From Desulfuromonas acetoxidans DSM 684 (GTDB taxonomy: Bacteria > Desulfobacterota > Desulfuromonadia > Desulfuromonadales > Desulfuromonadaceae): DNA of 64,000 bases. Below are positions 10,112-19,017 of this stretch, one piece after another. Each line of letters opens with the position of its first letter. Position 1 is the stretch's first letter. The notes beneath the pieces were generated by a model. That model saw only the letters and a program-made list of their open reading frames with translations, ran no database searches and was not told the DNA's origin. The position numbers and the translations under genes are program-made. The stretch lies in contig NZ_AAEW02000004.1 of assembly GCF_000167355.1 (NCBI RefSeq), forward strand, positions 1-64,000, written 5' to 3'.

Positions 10112-11067
10112 CTCTGATTGATCCGTACCAACGCACTATTAATTATCTGCGTCTGTCCATTACCGATCAGTGTAATTTGCGTTGCCGGTACTGCCAGCCG
10201 CATGGTCGGGCGGCAAATCGGACTCGCCGACTTTTGCGTGATCGGGAAATCATGTTTTTGGCTCAACAGGCGATTGATCTCGGGGTGGAGAAAATTCGTA
10301 TCACCGGGGGCGAGCCGTTGGTACGCTCCGGGGTGATTCGTCTGCTGTCTGAATTGCGTGCTCTGGAAGGGTTGCAGCACCTGGTTTTGACCACCAATGG
10401 TCTGTTGTTGTCGCGTTATGCGCCCGATCTGGCTGCTGCCGGGGTCAAGCGGATCAATGTCAGTATTGATTCATTACGCCACGAGCGTTTTCGCGAGATA
10501 ACCCGTGGTGGTTCGTTGGTGGAATGGTGTCGTGGCATCGATGCCGCAGAGAAAGCCGGGTTGACGGTTAAACTCAATGTGGTGGTCATGGCCGGTGTCA
10601 ATGATGATGAAGTGGTCGATTTTGTTCGCTTTGCCAGTCAGCGGGACTGGACCGTGCGCTTTATTGAATATATGCCGTTTGCCGGCGACCACTATAAGGC
10701 GATGGATGAACAGGTGTTGCACGAACGTCTTGATCGGGCAGGTTTTTCACTGGCACCGCTGCCGTCCGGGAAAGTCGCCGGACCGGCGCGTGAATATGCT
10801 GTGGCTGGGCGAGCGGGAAAAGTTGGTTTTATCTCTGCGCGTTCCTGTCCGTTTTGCCAACAGTGCAACCGCTTACGCGTTACGGCTTACGGTGAAGGGC
10901 GCGGATGTCTGTTCAGCACTGAAGGAATCAATGTGAGACCGGCGCTGGAAGCGTTTGACTGTGAACTGTTGAAAGATCAGCTGATGCAACTGGCCTCTCA
11001 GAAGCCCCAGCAGTATGTGTCGCTGGATCGGGGAGAGCAGGTGGTTATGTCGGCCATTGGCGGGTAG
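10108..11067 (+). CDS. moaA: GTP 3',8-cyclase MoaA
   Basis: Radical SAM enzyme for the first committed step of molybdopterin synthesis, GTP to 3',8-cyclo-GTP. The N-terminal cluster motif is CNLRCRYC, followed by IRITGGEPLVR. The C-terminal second 4Fe-4S site is CPFCQQCNRLRVTAYGEGRGC, and the protein ends in the Gly-Gly tail MSAIGG that MoaA needs. At 319 residues it is complete. It overlaps mobB by 4 nt and precedes mobA by 6 bp. moaC, moaD and moaE are not in this window. Confidence 0.95.
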   Translation: MTLIDPYQRTINYLRLSITDQCNLRCRYCQPHGRAANRTRRLLRDREIMFLAQQAIDLGVEKIRITGGEPLVRSGVIRLLSELRALEGLQHLVLTTNGLLLSRYAPDLAAAGVKRINVSIDSLRHERFREITRGGSLVEWCRGIDAAEKAGLTVKLNVVVMAGVNDDEVVDFVRFASQRDWTVRFIEYMPFAGDHYKAMDEQVLHERLDRAGFSLAPLPSGKVAGPAREYAVAGRAGKVGFISARSCPFCQQCNRLRVTAYGEGRGCLFSTEGINVRPALEAFDCELLKDQLMQLASQKPQQYVSLDRGEQVVMSAIGG

Positions 11068-11073
11068 GGAGCG

Positions 11074-11676
11074 ATGTCAAAATCCGATGTCACCGGTATA
11101 ATCCTTGCCGGAGGGAAAAGTCGCCGCATGGGACGGGAAAAATTGTTTCTCGATGTTGGTGGCCAGCCGTTGTTCGAGCGTGTTTTTTATCCCTTACGGA
11201 TGGTGTTTGATGACATACTGATTGTTGCCAATGATCAGAAACGTTTTGAGCGCTATCAGGTTCCGCTGGTCAGCGATATTTATCCCGGTAGTGCTCTGGG
11301 GGGGCTCTACAGCGGTTTGATGCACGCTGCGACTCCTTGGGGCTTTGTCTGTGCTGCGGATATGCCGTTTGTCAATTTGAGTCTGATCCGTTATCTTTTA
11401 ACACAGACGACGAATTACGATATTGTGGTGCCGGTCAGTGAGCAGGGTGTGGAACCACTGTTTGCCTGTTATTCGAAACGTTGCCTTCCCGCCATGGAGC
11501 AGGCGCTGGAAAACAGGCAGTATAAAATTATCGATGTTTGGGAAACACTGCGCGTATGCGAGGTCCCCATGACGAAATTTCGCCATCTTCCGGCAATAGA
11601 GACCGCGTTTATCAATCTCAACCGTGAAGAAGATGTCCATTACAGTCATCAATTGCTGACCCCGAAACGGGGATAA
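11074..11676 (+). CDS. mobA: Molybdenum cofactor guanylyltransferase MobA
   Basis: Transfers GMP from GTP to Moco to form the bis-MGD cofactor used by DMSO-reductase-family enzymes such as formate dehydrogenase and nitrate reductase. The nucleotide-binding signature [13 protein letters not shown] lies at residues 11-23. [19 protein letters not shown] and CAADMPFV are the further family motifs. At 200 residues it is full length. It ends the Moco block and is followed at 17 bp by tatA, linking bis-MGD synthesis to export of folded cofactor enzymes. Confidence 0.93.
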   Translation: MSKSDVTGIILAGGKSRRMGREKLFLDVGGQPLFERVFYPLRMVFDDILIVANDQKRFERYQVPLVSDIYPGSALGGLYSGLMHAATPWGFVCAADMPFVNLSLIRYLLTQTTNYDIVVPVSEQGVEPLFACYSKRCLPAMEQALENRQYKIIDVWETLRVCEVPMTKFRHLPAIETAFINLNREEDVHYSHQLLTPKRG

Positions 11677-11693
11677 GAGGAAAGGAACTTACT

Positions 11694-11870
11694 ATGTTCG
11701 GATTGGGGACGACGGAACTGCTGGTTATTCTCGGCATCGTTGTTGTTTTGTTCGGAGCGAAACGGCTACCTCAGCTGGGTTCGGGTCTGGGCAAGGGAAT
11801 CAAAAATTTTAAACAGGGCATAAAAGAGAACGACACCGAAAGTCTTGAAGACAAACCGGATGACAAGTGA
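11694..11870 (+). CDS. tatA: Twin-arginine translocase subunit TatA
   Basis: A 58-residue membrane protein. It has a short N-terminal transmembrane helix ([16 protein letters not shown]), the hinge [20 protein letters not shown] and an acidic C-terminal tail, which is the standard TatA layout. TatA forms the channel of the twin-arginine translocase that exports folded, cofactor-loaded proteins. An AGGAAAGGA ribosome site lies upstream. It is followed by tatB and tatC. Confidence 0.9.
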   Translation: MFGLGTTELLVILGIVVVLFGAKRLPQLGSGLGKGIKNFKQGIKENDTESLEDKPDDK

Positions 11871-11921
11871 GATTATTGCCCAAAACTCAACTAATCTGTC
11901 ATTCGTGTTAAAGGAGCTGCC

Positions 11922-12203
11922 ATGTTTGGGATAGGAATGCCGGAACTGCTGGTGATTCTGGTCATCGCCCTGATTTTTATCGGTCCGGGCAAGCTACCCG
12001 AGGTTGCCCGATCTCTGGGCCGGGGGATGCGCGAATTTCGCCGCGCCACGCATGACATCAAACAGACCTTTGATGTTGAGGCTGAAGTGATCACGGAATC
12101 CCCTACACCGGAAAAAGTGACTGCTGCTGCCAAAAATACCGCTGACGAAGAACATCCGCGCAACGATAACGCCGAGAAAAAAGGTGACGCTCACCATGGC
12201 TGA
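11922..12203 (+). CDS. tatB: Twin-arginine translocase subunit TatB
   Basis: A 93-residue protein with the TatB/TatA-type N-terminus [20 protein letters not shown]. The hinge is [20 protein letters not shown], and the amphipathic tail is longer and more charged than in the preceding TatA. The glutamate at residue 8 and the GPxKLP hinge favour TatB, the receptor-complex partner of TatC. A GGAG ribosome site is present and the 3' end overlaps tatC by 8 nt. Confidence 0.87.
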   Translation: MFGIGMPELLVILVIALIFIGPGKLPEVARSLGRGMREFRRATHDIKQTFDVEAEVITESPTPEKVTAAAKNTADEEHPRNDNAEKKGDAHHG

Positions 12204-12954
12204 TCGTGAGCAATCTCTGGTCAGCCACCTCGAAGAGTTGCGCCGTCGCCTGGTTGTTGCCGTGTTGGCCTGGCTGATCGGTTTTGCTGCCTGTTATCAC
12301 AAGGCTGAATGGTTGTTTGATCAGATTGCCCAACCGGTTCAGCAGGCGTTGCCCGATGGCAGTTCTCTGGTGTTTATCCACGCCACCGAGCCGTTTTTTG
12401 CCTATCTGAAAGTCGCGGCCCTGGCGGGTTTTATTGTCGCTTTGCCAATCATTCTCTGGCAATTGTGGATGTTTGTCTCGCCGGGGATGTACAGCCATGA
12501 ACGACGGATGGCCATTCCCTTCGTGTTGCTCAGTTGTCTGTGCTTCGGCACCGGAACTTATTTCGGTTTTATCTATGTTTTCCCTGTCGTTTTTACCTTC
12601 CTGATCAACTTCGGTCTGGCCGCCGGTGATGTTAGTGCTATGCTGTCCATGGGCGCCTACCTGAGCATGGCCATCCATCTGCTGATGGCGTTCGGGGTGG
12701 TGTTTGAATTGCCCATTGTTCTCATGTTTCTCGCCCGCATCGGCTTGGTCGACTACCACTGGCTGGCTAAGCAGCGTCGTTACGCTCTGTTGCTGGGATT
12801 TATCGTCGGTGCCGTCCTCACGCCTCCTGACCTGTTTTCTCAGGTCTCCATTGCCCTGCCGTTTGTTGTGCTCTATGAACTGGGGATATGGGGGGCGCGT
12901 CTGGTGGGAAAGACACGGGACAGTGACGATGAAGATGCCGAGATTGATCAATAG
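12196..12954 (+). CDS. tatC: Twin-arginine translocase subunit TatC
   Basis: Polytopic membrane receptor for twin-arginine signal peptides, 252 residues. The N-terminal signature [14 protein letters not shown] is present, as is the conserved periplasmic-loop region [12 protein letters not shown]. Six hydrophobic segments can be traced. I prefer the ATG at 12196 to the in-frame GTG at 12184 because AAGGTG is suitably spaced from it. The full tatABC set directly downstream of Moco genes suggests coordinated production of exported molybdoenzymes. Confidence 0.93.
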   Translation: MADREQSLVSHLEELRRRLVVAVLAWLIGFAACYHKAEWLFDQIAQPVQQALPDGSSLVFIHATEPFFAYLKVAALAGFIVALPIILWQLWMFVSPGMYSHERRMAIPFVLLSCLCFGTGTYFGFIYVFPVVFTFLINFGLAAGDVSAMLSMGAYLSMAIHLLMAFGVVFELPIVLMFLARIGLVDYHWLAKQRRYALLLGFIVGAVLTPPDLFSQVSIALPFVVLYELGIWGARLVGKTRDSDDEDAEIDQ

Positions 12955-13515
12955 AACGTTACGGTCGAGCTCTTATGTTTTACATCGTTCAATTTAAGCG
13001 GCACAGTCCTCACGTTCAGGCCATGTCACGTACGTACCAGGCTGTACTCACGAGAGTCAATGTGCTGATTGGTGTTGTCTCACCGGTAATGTGCGGTTGA
13101 GTGCCACTCGACTCTGATATCAGACGCAACAAAGCCGGTTCGGGGAGGCATCCGAACCGGCTTTGTTTATGTGTGTATCAAAACTAGGAAGAAAGGAGAA
13201 CAAAACCTGCCTGCCACAACAAGCTTTGATGGTTATGACTCTACCAATGGATGTCAGCTTAAAACACCGCCAGACGCGTAAAAAATTGCACCCTGAGACA
13301 CGAAACTGAACTGTGTATCTGCACAGCCTGTTTGCTGCTTTTTTCTTACATGACCGATCTTACTGCGATTTTTGAGTGGACCCTCCCTGCCTTCTTCATG
13401 CCTGATTTTTCTGCCCGCCTTGAGTAACGTTTTTTCTCTATTACGCTTTAAATAGCTTGCGTGGAAAAAGCCACGACTGCGTTCACGTTTTGATTATCAG
13501 AACAGGTGGGAAACA
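12955..13515. other. Intergenic region tatC-msrA
   Basis: No gene is seen. It holds copy 1 of a ~200-bp element (13128-13325) described separately, and a short hairpin CGTGG-AAAAAG-CCACG near 13461-13475. The msrA ribosome site GGTGGGAAACA is at the right edge. Confidence 0.6.
13128..13325 (+). repeat. ~200-bp duplicated non-coding element, copy 1 (starts with terminator hairpin)
   Basis: Begins with a perfect 16-bp stem, AACAAAGCCGGTTCGG with CCGAACCGGCTTTGTT (13128-13167), which is probably the tatC terminator. A conserved tract GGAAGAAAGGAGAA, then CTGCCTGCCACAACAAGC, and CACCGCCAGACGCGTAAA follow. The same order recurs at 14128-14325 after msrA. Confidence 0.75.
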
Positions 13516-14106
13516 ATGAAAACGACATTTTTTATTCTTGTGCTGAGCCTGATGCTGGTGCCAGCCGGCGCTTTTGCCGACAAAGCCATTTTCGCCGGCG
13601 GTTGTTTCTGGTGCATGGAATCCGATTTTGAAAAACTATCCGGTGTGACAGACGTTGTCAGCGGGTTTACCGGTGGAACCGTGGAAAACCCGACCTACAA
13701 TGGCAGTCACGAAGGGCATTATGAAGCCGTTGAAATTGAGTACGATCCACGTGTTGTCAGTTATCAGGACTTGTTGGAGTATTACTGGGTCAATATCGAC
13801 CCTTTTGACGCACGGGGCCAGTTCTGTGATAAAGGCACTAGTTACCGCAGTGCTATCTTTGTGGCAAATGACAAGCAGAGGACCTTGGCTGAGATATCCC
13901 GGCAGCGGGTTGTACAACAGTTCCCTGATCGGAAAATTGTGACGCCGGTACTTGATGCGACTACTTTTTATCCGATCCGTGGTGAGGAGAGCTATCATCA
14001 GGATTTTTACAAAAAGAGCCCGATAAAGTACAAATTTTACCGATGGAATTGTGGTCGCGACCAGCGCCTTAAAGAGATCTGGGGTGATAAAGCGACTGTA
14101 CATTAA
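13516..14106 (+). CDS. msrA: Peptide-methionine (S)-S-oxide reductase MsrA, secreted form
   Basis: Reduces methionine-S-sulfoxide in oxidised proteins. The catalytic motif GGCFWC gives Cys30 as the nucleophile. The family segments VVSGFTGGTVENPTY and GHYEAVEIEYDP follow. An N-terminal hydrophobic signal sequence (MKTTFFILVLSLMLVPAGAFA) points to the periplasm, unlike the usual cytosolic MsrA. It is 196 residues long and has no MsrB fusion. It stands alone between two copies of a duplicated non-coding element. Export fits repair of periplasmic proteins, perhaps including the many exported cytochromes expected in this group. Confidence 0.93.
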   Translation: MKTTFFILVLSLMLVPAGAFADKAIFAGGCFWCMESDFEKLSGVTDVVSGFTGGTVENPTYNGSHEGHYEAVEIEYDPRVVSYQDLLEYYWVNIDPFDARGQFCDKGTSYRSAIFVANDKQRTLAEISRQRVVQQFPDRKIVTPVLDATTFYPIRGEESYHQDFYKKSPIKYKFYRWNCGRDQRLKEIWGDKATVH

Positions 14107-14127
14107 GTGATTGTCCTGCAAAGACAC

Positions 14128-14325
14128 AATAAAGCCGGCTCGGGGAGGCATTCCGAACCGGCTTTATTGTGTGTATAACCAGGAAGAAAGGAGAACCAAA
14201 ACCTGCCTGCCACAACAAGCTTTGATGGTTGCTACTCTAGCAAGGGGTGTCAGCTGATAACACCGCCAGACGCGTAAATGTTTGCATCTGGAGCCACGAC
14301 AATAAACTGTGCAGTTGCACATGAT
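14128..14325 (+). repeat. ~200-bp duplicated non-coding element, copy 2
   Basis: Same element as at 13128. The leading stem is AATAAAGCCGG..CCGGCTTTATT (within 14123-14172), likely the msrA terminator. One outer pair has changed from C-G in copy 1 to T-A here, keeping the stem, while an inner position is now a mismatch. The GGAAGAAAGGAGAAC and CTGCCTGCCACAACAAGC tracts are kept. Confidence 0.75.
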
Positions 14326-14589
14326 TGTATGCGCATTGTTCTATGTTTTAGGTCGAATGGATGTTGCTTGTCTGCTGATTCCGATTGAGAATGCCCCATG
14401 GGCTGAAAAGTAGACACTTTGCCTGGTTGAAAAGCAAACTATTCAGTCTGTTAGCTCTCTGCGCGGTTGCCGCAACCCCGGAATGGTGATAGCATTTCAC
14501 AACGATTAATATCTGGAATCTCCGATTAAAGTGCACCCTGAACCTGTAATGAGCCCGCGACGGCGTGGCGATGGATTTGGAGCCCTTCT
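14326..14589. other. Leader region of gltBD
   Basis: No gene is seen. GCGCGGTTGCCGCAACC near 14460 forms a short inverted repeat. A GGAG ribosome site sits just before the gltB start. I found no sigma-54 -24/-12 element here. Confidence 0.4.
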
Positions 14590-17500
14590 ATGAACCTTGC
14601 CGAACAGTTCCACGAAAACTGTGGTTTTGGCTTGCTTGCCCATATTCACAATCTTCCCTCTCACACGATGCTTGAAGATGCCATCAAGGCGTTGAGCCGT
14701 ATGATGCACCGCGGCGCGATTGCTGCGGACGGCAAAACCGGTGACGGCAGTGGTCTGTTGTGCTCCATGCCGCATCGCTTTATGAACAATGTCTGCGAAG
14801 AGGCGGGTGTTTCCCTGCCGGAACAATATGCGGTGGCGACCTTGTTTCTCTCTGATGTTGAAGTGCAGAAAAATGCGTTTCGCGAACAGTGTGAAAGCAA
14901 TGACCTGCAAGTGCTGTTGTTTCGTGAGGTGCCGCTGAATACCGAAGCACTGGGCGACTATGCTCTGTCGATGCTGCCGACCATTGTTCAGGCATTTGTT
15001 GTGCCGTCGGCATTGATTGCCACGCGTCGCTTTGATGCGCTGCTTTACCTGACCCGCAAGGAAGTGGAGAAGGCGTTTCGTGGTGACGAGGATTTTTATA
15101 TTGCCTCGTTTTCACGCACGGTGGTGTCGTACAAAGGTCTGGTGATGCCGACCTATATTCGTATGCTGTTTCCTGATCTGCAGCGCGAGGATTTTGAGAT
15201 CTCCTTTGCTCTGTTCCACCAGCGTTTTTCGACAAATACGTTACCCAAGTGGAAGCTGGCCCAGCCGTTGCGCACCATTGCTCACAATGGCGAAATCAAC
15301 TCGATTCAGGGTAATCGTTTCAACGCGTCGTGCAAATTTGTAGATGCCCACAGCCCGGTATTTTCCGATGCCGAGCTGCAACGGCTGATGCCGATTCTGG
15401 AAGAAAAAGTCAGCGACAGCGGCAGCCTTGACAACATGATCGAGTTTCTGATGGTCAATGGTGTCGATTATTTCAAAGCGATCCGTTCGGTGGTGCCGCC
15501 GGCACGACACAATGTTGCTCACATGCCGGCCAAACTGCGTTCTTTCTATGAGTACACCTCAGCGGCGTTTGAGCCGTGGGACGGGCCAGCTGCGGTCAGT
15601 GTCACCAATGGTCGCTACATCGGTTGCGTGCTCGACCGGAACGGTCTGCGCCCGGCCAAGTATCAGATCACCACGGATGACCGGCTGATTATCTCCAGTG
15701 AGTACGGGGTTTTGGACCTTGATCCGCGTGAAGTGAAAGTGCGTGGTCGTTTGCAGAGTGGCCAGATGATTGCTGCCGATTTGCACCAGGGAGAGGTGTT
15801 TTTTACCGAGGACATTGATCGCTACCTGATGAATTCCCACCCCTATAACGAATGGCTGACCGAGCGTACCTTCTATCTGCAGGAATTTATCGAACGTCAG
15901 TTTGAGGATTTCTCCGATTGTGAGTGCAGCGAGCTGATTCGAAAGCAGCGTTATTTCAACGTGACCGGCGAAGTGGCTGATTTGGTGATCACGCCGATGC
16001 TTAAAGACGGCAAGGAACCGACCGGGTCCATGGGCGATGACACGCCGATGGCGGCGTTCTCCGAAAAACAGCGCAACTTTACCGATTTTTTCCGCCAGAA
16101 ATTTGCCCAGGTGACCAATCCGCCCATTGATCCGTTGCGTGAAAAAGCGGTGATGTCCACCACCATCGGCGTCGGCGATGTCGGCAACCCGCTGATCGAA
16201 ACGCCGGAGCGGGCTTTGCGCCTGAAGAGCATTTCGCCGGTGTTGTCACCGGATATCTTTCAGGCCTTGTTGTCGTTTGGAGATCCAGAGCGGCCCCGCT
16301 ATGAATCGTGTTACCGCTACCAGAGCTTCAGCACCGGGTTTAAGGACGGTTTGCAGCGCAGCCTGACCGCCTTGTGTGATGACATTGTCGCAGCGGTGCG
16401 CGGCGGGGTCCATGTGATTGTGTTGGATGACCGTTGTATCGATGAGACGACGCGCATTATCCCCATGGCCATGGCTGTCGGTGCCGTCAATCAGCGCCTG
16501 GCCAGTGAAGGGCTGCGCCATAAGACCTCCATTGTCGCCTGCAGTGGTGAGGTGTTCGACTCCCATTCGGCCTGTGTGTTGCTCGGTTACGGGGCCGTGG
16601 CTATCTATCCCTGGCTGCTTTATGCCACCGGCTATGATATTTGCCGCCAGCACAGTGGCACCCCGCGTGAAATTCGCACCGGATTGCGCAATATGTACGA
16701 TGCGGTGACCAAAGGGGTGCTGAAGATCATGTCGAAAATGGGTATCAGTACCGTGTCGAGTTATCGCAATGCCGCGCTGTTTGATGTGATCGGCCTGAGC
16801 CGCGACATGGTGGCGGATTGCTTTAACGGTTCCAGTGCCCTGTTGCCGGGGTTGAGTTACGATGACATTGAACAACGTATCGCCAAAGTCCATGACAAGG
16901 TGTTCCGCCGCAGCTACATGGAATCCGTCTACCCACTGGAGATCGGCGGGTTTTATCGCAACAACCCCGGTGGTGAATACCATGATTTTAACGCTCGGGT
17001 GATTACGACGCTGCACCAGTTTGCTGAACAGCGTACCCGGCAGGGCTATTTGGAATTCCGTGCGTTGATTGATAGCCGGGGACGCAAGTTTGTCCGTGAT
17101 TTTCTCGAGTTTACCTCGCCCAATGCGGCGATCTCGCTGGATGAGGTGGAACCGGTAGAAGCTATCACCTGCCGCTTCGATTCTGCGGCCATGTCTCTGG
17201 GGGCGTTGTCCCCCGAGGCCCACGAAGCATTGGCTGAAGCGCTGAACCAGTTGGGTGGCCGCTCTAACTGCGGTGAGGGCGGGGAGGATGCCGCGCGTTT
17301 CCGTACCAACCGCAACAGCAAGATCAAACAGATTGCGTCAGGGCGTTTCGGTGTGACTCCGGCCTACCTGCGCAGTGCCAGTGAAATTCAAATCAAGCTG
17401 GCTCAGGGTGCCAAGCCGGGGGAAGGTGGGCAGCTACCGGGGGAAAAGGTGACGCCGTTGATCGCCGCGTTGCGTTTTACCGTACCCGGCGTTACGTTGA

Positions 17501-19008
17501 TTTCACCGCCACCGCACCACGATATTTATTCTATTGAGGATCTGGCCCAGCTGATTTTTGACCTCAAGCAGATCAATCCGGAAGCCACCATCAGCGTCAA
17601 ACTGGTCTCAACCGCCGGTGTCGGCACCATTGCCGCCGGGGTGGCCAAGGCGTACGCAGATAAAATTGTTATCTCCGGCAATGACGGCGGTACCGGTGCG
17701 GCTCAGCTCAATTCCATCAAGCATGCCGGGAATCCATGGGAGTTGGGTCTTTCCGAGGCGCACAACAGCCTCAAAGGTAACGGTTTGCGCGAGTTGGTGC
17801 AGTTGCAGACTGACGGCGGCTTGAAGATCGGTCGCGATATCGTCAAGGCCGCCATGCTCGGTGCGGAAAGCTACGGGTTCGGTACGCCGCTGCTGGTACT
17901 GCTCGGCTGCAAAATGTTGCGTGTCTGCCATCTCAATCGTTGCACCGTCGGTGTTGCCACCCAGGATGATTTCCTGCGCAGCCATTACCAGGGTACCGTC
18001 GACAAGGTGGTCAGTTATCTGACCAATGTCGCCGAAGATGTCCGCGAGATTCTCGCCGAACTCGGCTTCCGCAGTCTCAACGAGGTGATCGGTCGCAGTG
18101 ATCTGCTCAAAGCTATTGACGATGAGGCTGTCGACAAATTTGATTTCTCTGCCGTGTTGCAGCACTGTAATGGTGTGGATATCAAACAGAAGGCCAACGA
18201 TCCTTTCGATGACAACGCCTTTGAAAAAGATGTCCTCAAAGAGGTCTATTCCAGCCTGAAAAATCCCAAGGAAGAGATTGTCGTTGAGCGCGATATCATC
18301 AATACCTGCCGCAGCTTCGGCACTATGATCAGTGGTGAGATTGCCCGCTATTATGGCGATGAAGGACTGTCCAAAGATACCATCACCGTCAAGCTCACCG
18401 GTGTGGCTGGCCAATCCCTCGGGGCGTTTCTTGCCAATGGTCTGACGATTCATGTCGACGGCGTGGCCAATGACTATGTCGGTAAAGGGATGCACGCCGG
18501 CTTGATCAGCGTGGTGCCGCCCGAATACAAGCCGGGCATGTCGGCAGTTGGCAACACCTGCCTTTATGGTGCCACTGGCGGTAAGTTATTTGTCGCCGGA
18601 ACTGCTGGCGAACGTTTTGGCGTGCGCAACTCCGGCGCTCTGGCCGTGGTGGAAGGCAGTGGTGACCATGCCTGTGAATACATGACCGGCGGTACCGTGG
18701 TGATTCTCGGTGAAACCGGCATCAATTTCGGTGCAGGGATGACCGGCGGCGCAGCCTTCGTCTACGATCGCAACAAGAACTTTATCGACAAGCTGAATCA
18801 GGAACTGGTTGAGGCACGGCGCATCGACGTTGATGATGACAATGAAGGCAAACTTTATCTCAAGCAGATTCTTACCAGTTACCACAATCGCACCCGTAGC
18901 CCTCTGGCGCGCTACGTGCTGGATAATTTCCGTGAAGAACTGGCGTATTTCTGGATGGTGGTGCCTAAAGATATGAAGGCACCCCTCAATCCGAAAGAGG
19001 GGGATTAG
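14590..19008 (+). CDS. gltB: Glutamate synthase, large (alpha) subunit
   Basis: The 1472-residue large subunit of the ferredoxin- or NADPH-dependent glutamine:2-oxoglutarate aminotransferase. The amidotransferase nucleophile should be the cysteine of ENCGFGLLAHI (Cys11), exposed by processing the first ten residues. The central domain and the FMN/synthase domain follow, with SAGVGTIAAGVAKAYADKI-type and GNDGGTGAA segments. The 3Fe-4S site is CKMLRVCHLNRC, and the C-terminal GXGXG-rich domain contains GAGMTGGAAFVYD. A GGAG ribosome site precedes the ATG. gltD starts 9 bp downstream. Together with GlnE-controlled glutamine synthetase it assimilates ammonium. Confidence 0.97.
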   Translation: MNLAEQFHENCGFGLLAHIHNLPSHTMLEDAIKALSRMMHRGAIAADGKTGDGSGLLCSMPHRFMNNVCEEAGVSLPEQYAVATLFLSDVEVQKNAFREQCESNDLQVLLFREVPLNTEALGDYALSMLPTIVQAFVVPSALIATRRFDALLYLTRKEVEKAFRGDEDFYIASFSRTVVSYKGLVMPTYIRMLFPDLQREDFEISFALFHQRFSTNTLPKWKLAQPLRTIAHNGEINSIQGNRFNASCKFVDAHSPVFSDAELQRLMPILEEKVSDSGSLDNMIEFLMVNGVDYFKAIRSVVPPARHNVAHMPAKLRSFYEYTSAAFEPWDGPAAVSVTNGRYIGCVLDRNGLRPAKYQITTDDRLIISSEYGVLDLDPREVKVRGRLQSGQMIAADLHQGEVFFTEDIDRYLMNSHPYNEWLTERTFYLQEFIERQFEDFSDCECSELIRKQRYFNVTGEVADLVITPMLKDGKEPTGSMGDDTPMAAFSEKQRNFTDFFRQKFAQVTNPPIDPLREKAVMSTTIGVGDVGNPLIETPERALRLKSISPVLSPDIFQALLSFGDPERPRYESCYRYQSFSTGFKDGLQRSLTALCDDIVAAVRGGVHVIVLDDRCIDETTRIIPMAMAVGAVNQRLASEGLRHKTSIVACSGEVFDSHSACVLLGYGAVAIYPWLLYATGYDICRQHSGTPREIRTGLRNMYDAVTKGVLKIMSKMGISTVSSYRNAALFDVIGLSRDMVADCFNGSSALLPGLSYDDIEQRIAKVHDKVFRRSYMESVYPLEIGGFYRNNPGGEYHDFNARVITTLHQFAEQRTRQGYLEFRALIDSRGRKFVRDFLEFTSPNAAISLDEVEPVEAITCRFDSAAMSLGALSPEAHEALAEALNQLGGRSNCGEGGEDAARFRTNRNSKIKQIASGRFGVTPAYLRSASEIQIKLAQGAKPGEGGQLPGEKVTPLIAALRFTVPGVTLISPPPHHDIYSIEDLAQLIFDLKQINPEATISVKLVSTAGVGTIAAGVAKAYADKIVISGNDGGTGAAQLNSIKHAGNPWELGLSEAHNSLKGNGLRELVQLQTDGGLKIGRDIVKAAMLGAESYGFGTPLLVLLGCKMLRVCHLNRCTVGVATQDDFLRSHYQGTVDKVVSYLTNVAEDVREILAELGFRSLNEVIGRSDLLKAIDDEAVDKFDFSAVLQHCNGVDIKQKANDPFDDNAFEKDVLKEVYSSLKNPKEEIVVERDIINTCRSFGTMISGEIARYYGDEGLSKDTITVKLTGVAGQSLGAFLANGLTIHVDGVANDYVGKGMHAGLISVVPPEYKPGMSAVGNTCLYGATGGKLFVAGTAGERFGVRNSGALAVVEGSGDHACEYMTGGTVVILGETGINFGAGMTGGAAFVYDRNKNFIDKLNQELVEARRIDVDDDNEGKLYLKQILTSYHNRTRSPLARYVLDNFREELAYFWMVVPKDMKAPLNPKEGD

Positions 19009-19017
19009 GAGCGGACT

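Noticed and set aside
16246-17223. 325-codon minus-strand ORF inside gltB
   Set aside because: Shadow of gltB, whose synthase domain is intact here.
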